Source: an uncultured Paracoccaceae bacterium
GTDB lineage: Bacteria; Pseudomonadota; Alphaproteobacteria; Rhodobacterales; Rhodobacteraceae
Assembly (NCBI GenBank): GCA_943787985.1
Contig: CALSOO010000004.1
Location: 62,001 to 126,000, forward strand
Direction of reading: 5' to 3'
Length of the DNA: 64,000 nt
Position 1 is the stretch's first letter. Every line of letters begins with the position of its first letter. The position numbers were made by a program, and so were the translations under genes. Below are positions 58,319-64,000 of this stretch, one piece after another. The notes under the pieces were generated by a model. The model had not been told where the DNA came from. It made no database searches and was given only the letters and a program-made list of their open reading frames with translations.

Positions 58319-60583
58319 ATGACACGTTTTGCCGCGCCGATCGCCGAACAAATCTGGGATATGAAGTACCGTTTTAAAGATGCAGACGGAACTCCAAAGG
58401 ATGTGACCGTTGAGGACAGCTGGCGGCGGATCGCGCGCGATTTGGCCAAGGTCGAAAAAGATGCGGATCATTGGGAAGGCGTCTTTTACAGCGCGCTGGA
58501 AGACTTCAAATTCCTTCCTGCCGGACGCATCACGGCTGGGGCTGGTACGGCGCGCAAAGTTACTTTGTTCAACTGCTTTGTGATGGGCACCGTGCCTGAC
58601 AGCATGGGTGGAATCTTTGATATGCTCAAAGAGGCCGCGTTGACCATGCAGCAAGGCGGGGGGATCGGGTATGATTTCTCAACCATCCGTCCCAAGGGTG
58701 CGGATGTGCACGGTGTGGCGGCGGATGCGTCAGGCCCATTGTCCTTTATGGACGTTTGGGACAGCATGTGCCGCACGATTATGTCCGCAGGCTCGCGCCG
58801 CGGTGCGATGATGGCGACCATGCGGTGTGATCACCCTGACATCGACGATTTCATCACAGCCAAATCCGATGCGGCACGCTTGCGGATGTTCAACGTGTCC
58901 GTGTTGATCACGGACGACTTTATGGAAGCCGTAAAAGCGTATGGGGCATGGGATCTGAAATTCGACGGTAAAGTCTACAAAACCGTGCAAGCGCTGGATT
59001 TGTGGAACCGCATTATGCAGTCGACTTATGACTACGCTGAGCCGGGTGTGATTTTCATCGACCGGATTAACAAAGCCAACAACCTGAACTACTGCGAAAC
59101 GATTGCAGCGACCAACCCGTGCGGAGAGCAACCTTTGCCGCCGTATGGTGCTTGCCTGCTGGGTTCAATCAATATGGCGCGCCTTGTCGCGGACCCGTTT
59201 GGCAAAGGGGCCACTTTGGACGTGGAGGCCTTGAACGATCTGGTGGCTACGGCCGTACGCATGATGGACAACGTCGTGGATGCGTCGAAATTCCCATTGC
59301 CCGAGCAGGAACGTGAAGCGCAGGCGAAACGCCGCATCGGTCTTGGGGTCACCGGGCTTGCGGATGCTCTTTTGATGGTCGGCCAGCGTTATGGCTCTGA
59401 CGAGGCGGCGCGTCAAACCGAGGATTGGCTGCACGCGATCGCCCGCGCCGCATATCGGGCCTCGGTCCAGTTGGCGCGCGAAAAAGGGGCTTTCCCACTG
59501 TTTGACGCCGACGCTTACCTGTCATCAGGAACGATGGAGATGATGGACGAAGATGTCCGCGCTGAAATCGCAGAGCACGGTATTCGCAATGCGTTGCTGA
59601 CCTCCATTGCGCCAACGGGCACCATCAGCCTGTATGCGGGCAACGTCAGCTCGGGTATCGAGCCTGTGTTCGCCTACGCCTACACGCGCAAAGTCTTGCA
59701 AAAAGACGGCTCCCGCACTGAAGAAGAAGTCGTAGATTACGCCGTCCAGATGTGGCGCGACAAATTCGGTGACGTGGATTTGCCCGATTACTTCGTGAAT
59801 GCGCAAACCCTTGCACCAGCGGATCACGTCAAAATGCAAGCAGCCGCACAAAAATGGGTGGACAGCTCCATTTCCAAGACGATCAACTGCCCCGAAGACA
59901 TCAGTTTCGATGCCTTCAAAAATGTTTACATGCAGGCGTGGGACACAGGGTGCAAAGGGTGCACAACCTACCGTCCAAACGACGTCACCGGGTCCGTTTT
60001 GAGCGTATCAGAAACCTCGGAGTCGGCCCCGCAGGTTGATACCGGCGCAGACGTCATTTACATGCAGGAGCCGCTGGATCGCCCTGAGTCCCTAGAGGGC
60101 AGCACCTATAAAATCAAATGGCCGGACAGTGAGCATGCGATTTACATTACCGTGAACGATTTGGTCACCGGTGGTCATCGACGTCCATTTGAAGTGTTTA
60201 TCAACTCCAAAAACATGGAGAACTTTGCTTGGACCGTGGGGCTGACACGGATGATTTCTGCTGTATTCCGGCGCGGGGGCGATGTGTCTTTCGTTGTGGA
60301 AGAACTCAAGGCCGTCTTTGATCCACGTGGCGGTGCATGGATGCAGGGCAAATATATCCCCTCTATTCTTGCGGCTATCGGTGGCGTGATCGAGCAACAT
60401 CTGGTTGCGACGGGGTTCATTGCTGGTGAAGGGATGGGACTAAAGTCTGATCCTCAAGCCAAAATCGGGACTATTGGCGAGGCACCTAAGGGCAAAGCCT
60501 GTTCAAGCTGCGGAAGCTATGAGCTGAGGATGGTTGAAGGGTGCATGACATGCGCGAGCTGTGGTTTCAGCAAGTGTGGCTAA
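58319..60583 (+). CDS. nrdJ: adenosylcobalamin-dependent ribonucleotide reductase (class II)
   Basis: A 754-residue enzyme that makes deoxyribonucleotides with coenzyme B12 as radical source, usable with or without oxygen. The substrate-site Cys is in LFNCFVMGTVPDSM; TMQQGGGIGYDFSTIRPKGA, ATNPCGEQPLPPYGACLLGSIN (active-site Cys and Glu) and TISLYAGNVSSGIEPVF follow. KTINCPEDISFDAF and CKGCTTYRPN mark the C-terminal half, and the tail CSSCGSYELR...CMTCASCGFSKCG supplies a zinc ribbon or redox cysteines. Length is normal. The upstream NrdR boxes fit the role; the hairpin at 60708 ends the transcript. Confidence 0.95.
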   Translation: MTRFAAPIAEQIWDMKYRFKDADGTPKDVTVEDSWRRIARDLAKVEKDADHWEGVFYSALEDFKFLPAGRITAGAGTARKVTLFNCFVMGTVPDSMGGIFDMLKEAALTMQQGGGIGYDFSTIRPKGADVHGVAADASGPLSFMDVWDSMCRTIMSAGSRRGAMMATMRCDHPDIDDFITAKSDAARLRMFNVSVLITDDFMEAVKAYGAWDLKFDGKVYKTVQALDLWNRIMQSTYDYAEPGVIFIDRINKANNLNYCETIAATNPCGEQPLPPYGACLLGSINMARLVADPFGKGATLDVEALNDLVATAVRMMDNVVDASKFPLPEQEREAQAKRRIGLGVTGLADALLMVGQRYGSDEAARQTEDWLHAIARAAYRASVQLAREKGAFPLFDADAYLSSGTMEMMDEDVRAEIAEHGIRNALLTSIAPTGTISLYAGNVSSGIEPVFAYAYTRKVLQKDGSRTEEEVVDYAVQMWRDKFGDVDLPDYFVNAQTLAPADHVKMQAAAQKWVDSSISKTINCPEDISFDAFKNVYMQAWDTGCKGCTTYRPNDVTGSVLSVSETSESAPQVDTGADVIYMQEPLDRPESLEGSTYKIKWPDSEHAIYITVNDLVTGGHRRPFEVFINSKNMENFAWTVGLTRMISAVFRRGGDVSFVVEELKAVFDPRGGAWMQGKYIPSILAAIGGVIEQHLVATGFIAGEGMGLKSDPQAKIGTIGEAPKGKACSSCGSYELRMVEGCMTCASCGFSKCG

Positions 60584-60707
60584 TCCATTGGCGATTGTTG
60601 TCAGTTGAAAAGACAGGCAATTGAGAGCCACTTTGGCCAAATTGTCTGCCACTTTTCAGGTCTATTTCTTCCACTGACCGCTAAGTAGCTGAAATCATTG
60701 AATGCCA

Positions 60708-60737
60708 AAAGCGCCGATCCGAGAGGGTCGGCGCTTT
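60708..60737 (+). terminator. terminator after nrdJ
   Basis: AAAGCGCCGA (60708-60717) pairs with TCGGCGCTTT (60728-60737); the loop TCCGAGAGGG can extend the stem with CC/GG pairs. The T-run is short (TTTC). It lies 125 bp after the nrdJ stop and marks the boundary between core genes and the accessory segment. Confidence 0.75.
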
Positions 60738-60955
60738 CATTTCAAGTGCTGGAAGCTTCCGACCCCTCTTGACCGCATATCGAAAAACGGTGTTTGGTCA
60801 GGGCATGAAAACGCATTGCTATATTCAGCTCATACGGGCTTCCTGATCTGCCTCCCCATCGGGAGCGGCACCAGAGAAATGCGATTTCAATCTAACCTGC
60901 TTTTCTTCGCATGCTGCCGTTTCCTGCCCGTACCTGCCGGATTTGGAAGCTGACT
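60738..60955. other. intergenic region before the AAA+ ATPase gene
   Basis: About 220 bp with no gene I can support. A short open frame exists but lacks a ribosome site and family features. TTGGTCAGGGCATG... to TATATTC at 60797-60828 could hold a promoter but is not convincing. Confidence 0.35.
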
Positions 60956-62071
60956 ATGAAGCGTATCAAGATCATCGACGTCCCCCTCTATGAAACCGAT
61001 CCGAATGTGATCGTCGAACAACTGACCACCTTCCTGAAAGACTTCCGGAAGAAGAAGCTCGCGACAGATCTTCTCGGTGATGACGAACGGTCTGCCGAAT
61101 TTAACGTCAAAGACTTTGGTGCCTTTGCAGATGATCTGTCAGAAGGTGACGCAATTTCTCATCGCGATAGCCGTCGCATCACGACACGCGCGAACAAGCT
61201 GGCCAAAGACCGTGTTGCAGCGGCCGGCGTTTCGCACCTCAAACGCGAGGAGTATGATCGCCTGGAACCCTCTCTGGCTGGGATGCAGGTCATCATGGCC
61301 AAAGATCAGAATTGGGCGGATGAAGTGGCCGCAAAACTCCACGCGGACATGCCGTGGATGGGTCGGGCTACCGAATACGCGTGGCAAGCCCTTCGTCGGT
61401 CAGCACAGAGGGGAGAGCCAGTCCTGATCCGTCCTGTTATCCTGAACGGCCCACCTGGCATCGGTAAGAGCGTCTGGGCGCGGTCACTGGCGGCTGCGCT
61501 GGACATTCCCTATGCGGACGTCGATGCAACGAAGGGAGGCGCCGGGATGGCTCTGGTTGGTGTTGAACGGGGCTGGGGTACCGCGCAGGCAGGGCGTCCC
61601 TTGGAAGTCATGCTGGCAAAGAGACTGGCCAACCCTTTGATCTTGGTCGATGAGATCTGTAAGGCAAAGTCGGTCACTTCTACCCGAGGTACCAGCTATT
61701 CGTTTGCAGATGCGCTCTTGTCATTGCTGGAGCCTGCGACGGCAAAGGCGTGGGACTGCCCTTACTTCAGGGTGCGCTTTGACATGTCGCACATCTCGTG
61801 GGTGCTGACGTCGAACAACGTAGAGAACGTATCCGAGCCGGTGCGGAACCGGTGTCAGGTGATCGAGATCCCTGATGTGACGACTGCGCAGTTGCAGGAG
61901 TTTGCCGTGAAGAATGGCCTGAAACTCGAGCTGTCGGAGGTGGCCGTTGAGGCCGTTGTTATGGCTATCGCCCAGGCGTCGGTTGTCGCGGGGCGGCGTC
62001 TGAGCTTGCGGGATGTGGTGCGGATGTTGGAGCGTGCAGAGATGCTTGAGGGACGGCCGCGGCTGCAGTGA
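60956..62071 (+). CDS. Lon-like AAA+ ATPase without a protease domain
   Basis: A 371-residue AAA+ protein. The N-terminal 150 residues are helical and charged; Walker A is LNGPPGIGKSVWA (residues about 163-175), Walker B LILVDEICKA (228-237), sensor 1 WVLTSNNVENVSEPVRNRC with the arginine finger. The core resembles the AAA module of Lon and of ATPases found as orphans in Rhodobacteraceae. No Ser-Lys protease domain follows. The start at 60956 lies after GGAAGCTGACT. It precedes a HamA-like gene by 75 bp on the same strand and may be transcribed with it, but the relation is not established. Confidence 0.8.
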   Translation: MKRIKIIDVPLYETDPNVIVEQLTTFLKDFRKKKLATDLLGDDERSAEFNVKDFGAFADDLSEGDAISHRDSRRITTRANKLAKDRVAAAGVSHLKREEYDRLEPSLAGMQVIMAKDQNWADEVAAKLHADMPWMGRATEYAWQALRRSAQRGEPVLIRPVILNGPPGIGKSVWARSLAAALDIPYADVDATKGGAGMALVGVERGWGTAQAGRPLEVMLAKRLANPLILVDEICKAKSVTSTRGTSYSFADALLSLLEPATAKAWDCPYFRVRFDMSHISWVLTSNNVENVSEPVRNRCQVIEIPDVTTAQLQEFAVKNGLKLELSEVAVEAVVMAIAQASVVAGRRLSLRDVVRMLERAEMLEGRPRLQ

Positions 62072-62145
62072 AGATTAAAGGGGTTACTTCTGGCCATTCG
62101 GCTGAAGCTATAATAGCTGTCATAAGCGTCAGGGAGGGACCATCT

Positions 62146-63105
62146 ATGAGTTTTGTTCACGAATTCACCTTGATATCCCGTGAGCGTTAGTTGATCCGCT
62201 TTCGGCGCGTCACCCTGCGCTCACTCAATGCTTGGCTGGTCAATCAGCCTCTAAACCGAATGCATGCACGCTACGAATTGCGTGTTTGGCGGGAAGTGAA
62301 TGCGAACTTAGCTCCCTTGCGTGATGAATTGATTGAATATGTCCAAGAGGCACTGGACGATGCCCGTGCCCGAATCCGCAAGGGTTTCGAGGATAATCTC
62401 TCGCCCTTTGCCGATCCGGTTGATGATCCCGCCGCGCATTATCCCGCGATGCTCAACCGCATCACGCTGCAGGGCTATCTGGGAGAAACGCTGTCCGGCC
62501 TCGCCGTCGAACATTTTGGCGCCTTTAACAAGACTGACTGGCAAATCCCCGCGTTCCTATTTCGCTTCCACGACACCGAATTTCAGCATCTCGATCTGAT
62601 CAATGAGCGTCTGCTTGTGGGCGAGGCCCATGATCCCGACGCGGTTGCGGAGCGTAGACCGGGGAGGACCGGTGACGACGCGCTAGCTTTTCGTCTCGAC
62701 GATGATGGCAAGATCACGCACATTCTGTCGCTCGAGGCGAAGTGCCTGATCAAGAGCAACACCGACGTCATGACTGATGCACATGCAAAGCTCTCCGCAG
62801 GCCAGCGGCGTCCGAGCGGCGTCCGCGAGTTGATTACTCTCCTTTCCGAATACGAGACCGACGAGGCCCAAGCCTGGGTCGAACGGCTGCTTGAATTCTA
62901 TCACGAGGGGTTCAAAACGGCGAAGAGGAGCGACGGGCTTGTCTATACGGTCGGCCATTCACCAAAAAAGCCGGCCACGCGCATTAGCTGGCTACCTGCT
63001 GACGCACCACATACGGCCTACACGGCAACCCGCGGATTCGACGCAATGGAATTCCAGCTCGAGGACCTCAATGGTCTTGTCGACACGCTTTACAGGGGTG
63101 CATGA
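62146..63105 (+). CDS. HamA-like (DUF1837-type) putative nuclease, possible amber after the best start
   Basis: From TTG at 62191 the frame gives 304 residues. The core HYPAMLNRITLQGYLGETLSG...LAVEHFGAFN, then GDDALAFRLDDDGKITHILSLEAKCL, has a PD-(D/E)xK-like pattern (Asp, then Glu-Ala-Lys). The size and this pattern resemble HamA of Hachiman defence; I rate the family link as plausible, not proven. The only strong ribosome site (AGGGAGGG at 62131-62138) serves an ATG at 62146, in frame but followed by TAG at 62188-62190 after 14 codons. So either translation starts at TTG 62191 or a later ATG at 62262, or the gene carries a nonsense mutation. The stop overlaps the next gene by four bases (ATGA). 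Confidence 0.6.
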
Positions 63106-64000
63106 TGCCAAGTGAAGCTGTTACGGAAATCGCCCGGTCAATCCGGGAAACGCTCGCCGGATCGGCCCTCTCGCCGCTTCAGGCGAAGCTCTACAGCCAG
63201 CGTACCCGACGTGACATGGGTGCCGATGGCCTTCCCTCATTCAGCCCCGCGGAGCTGACTGCACGACTCGATGAGGCGTGTCTTCTGCTCGAAGTTGGCT
63301 GGCTCGAACGGTCCGGCGGTGACGGCCACTTATGGCCGCAGGCCGTGAAGCGTGCGGCCGAGGTGCTTGAATGGATTTCGCATGCATCGCTCAAGCCTCC
63401 CGAAGCACCGATCCATCTCCTATCTGCAGCCGCCTATCAGGTGGCTGGGTATCCTGCGATGGCGCTTGGGCATTTGCGGGCCATGCCGGCAGGCGAGCCA
63501 TATTCCGCGATCCTACGCGAATTTCTGCGCGGGGACTTCGATGCGGCACTGACCGCGGTCCAAAATTTCTGGAGAGTGCAGCATGCGTATGGGTCGGAAG
63601 AGGTGCTGCGCCCAGAAGTTATGGGGATAGATGGACCCAGGGACACGCTCGTCAATCTTGAAATCTCCACCGTGCGTCACGTCGTCATGTGCATCGGCAC
63701 GATCTGCTCTTACCTGCGGACGGGTGAAGCTGCCCTTATCGAGCGCGCGCTCACCAAGCTCGACGCGCTCGCCCAAAGCTATTTGCACAGCCGCGATCCC
63801 TATTCCTATCTCCTGGCACGCTTGTGCGCAGGGGCTGCGCATGACTTCATTGGTGCGAGCCTTTGGCCCCATATCGAACGGCTGGCCGATGACACGAATT
63901 CCCGCACCCTGGCAGCGTTGACGCAATTTGCACGCGCCGCCTTCGTCAATCGCAGGGCGCTGGTGTGGCCTGCGCAGCGCGAAGGTATCGAGCGGCTCGC
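63102..64000 (+). CDS. large unknown protein, 5' part, possible helicase partner
   Basis: The frame opens at ATG 63102 (or 63105), overlapping the HamA-like gene by four bases, and stays open to the window edge, at least 299 codons. The visible region is helical and Ala/Leu-rich: SALSPLQAKLYSQRTRRDMG, LTARLDEACLLLEVGWLERS, AAEVLEWISHASLKPPEAP, YPAMALGHLRAMPAGEPY. This pattern resembles the N-terminal extension of large DEAD/DEAH helicases paired with HamA-type nucleases, but no Walker motif lies inside the window, so function is inferred from the operon. The reading-frame overlap shows the two proteins are made together. Confidence 0.5.
   Translation, partial: MMPSEAVTEIARSIRETLAGSALSPLQAKLYSQRTRRDMGADGLPSFSPAELTARLDEACLLLEVGWLERSGGDGHLWPQAVKRAAEVLEWISHASLKPPEAPIHLLSAAAYQVAGYPAMALGHLRAMPAGEPYSAILREFLRGDFDAALTAVQNFWRVQHAYGSEEVLRPEVMGIDGPRDTLVNLEISTVRHVVMCIGTICSYLRTGEAALIERALTKLDALAQSYLHSRDPYSYLLARLCAGAAHDFIGASLWPHIERLADDTNSRTLAALTQFARAAFVNRRALVWPAQREGIERL

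Noticed and set aside
1..64000. CRISPR array
   Set aside because: No series of regularly spaced direct repeats was found; the only tandem repeat is the two-copy 21-bp duplication at 47390.

Overview
The window looks like a chromosome segment of a marine alphaproteobacterium of the Roseobacter group (Rhodobacteraceae). Reasons: an alphaproteobacterial-type dnaE, the hisS-hisZ-hisG block, a cobalamin-dependent class II ribonucleotide reductase, DUF1489- and DUF6614-type proteins, an xdhABC operon fused to a BMP-type purine/nucleoside ABC transporter, and a dimethylglycine dehydrogenase-like enzyme. The many IS and pseudogene scars resemble Octadecabacter-type genomes, but the genus is inference.

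Layout. (1) 1-7.3 kb: a divergent idonate/gluconate/ketogluconate catabolic cluster (kdgK, idnD and a 2-hydroxyacid reductase on minus; idnO, gntK, a tartronate-semialdehyde-reductase-like gene, a small protein and a LacI/GntR-type repressor on plus), with two overlapping GntR-like operators at the divergent promoter. A truncated Rrf2/NsrR-like fragment lies to its left and a truncated second LacI gene to its right. (2) 7.3-20.5 kb: accessory island. An IS21-family element (istA-istB) abuts one arm of a perfect 367-bp inverted repeat whose other arm lies next to a tRNA-Gln(UUG) gene. Each arm carries a leader plus the first 57 codons of a gene; only the left copy is complete, and it encodes a 507-aa protein with palm-polymerase motifs A, B and C like those of T7 RNA polymerase and family A DNA polymerases. 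Between the arms are an orphan alpha/beta-hydrolase-like gene, a broken RTX acyltransferase (HlyC-like) gene, a type II CBASS operon (CD-NTase, Cap2, Cap3) with a truncated Cap5 effector, an IS1380-family element and an unknown 210-aa gene. Inverting the segment would rejoin the complete polymerase-like gene to the tRNA-Gln side.

(3) 20.5-37.7 kb: housekeeping and metabolic genes (MscS-type channel with BON domain, quinone oxidoreductase, secreted proteins, hydroxyacid dehydrogenase, gamma-glutamyltransferase, FAD-linked lactate/glycolate-type oxidase, dimethylglycine dehydrogenase-like enzyme, a GH25 lysozyme gene interrupted by one in-frame TGA, DadA-like oxidase, aldo/keto reductase, GST, PiT phosphate transporter, NUDIX hydrolase). 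(4) 37.8-47.2 kb: one minus-strand purine uptake and xanthine oxidation operon (xdhA-xdhB-xdhC-ATPase-permease-permease-BMP lipoprotein/periplasmic protein) ending in a terminator. (5) 47.4-60.7 kb: core genes dnaE, slyX, hisS-hisZ-hisG, a DM13 protein divergent from a TetR regulator, DUF1489, and nrdJ behind two NrdR boxes. (6) 60.9-64 kb: start of a second accessory region: a Lon-like AAA+ ATPase, a HamA-like putative nuclease with an amber codon just after its best start, and the 5' part of a large gene that runs off the window and may be the partner helicase of a Hachiman-like defence pair.

Main points for follow-up: the uncharacterised polymerase-like protein with its tRNA-linked invertible segment, the CBASS locus that has lost its effector domain and upstream region, and the nuclease/helicase candidate at the right edge.
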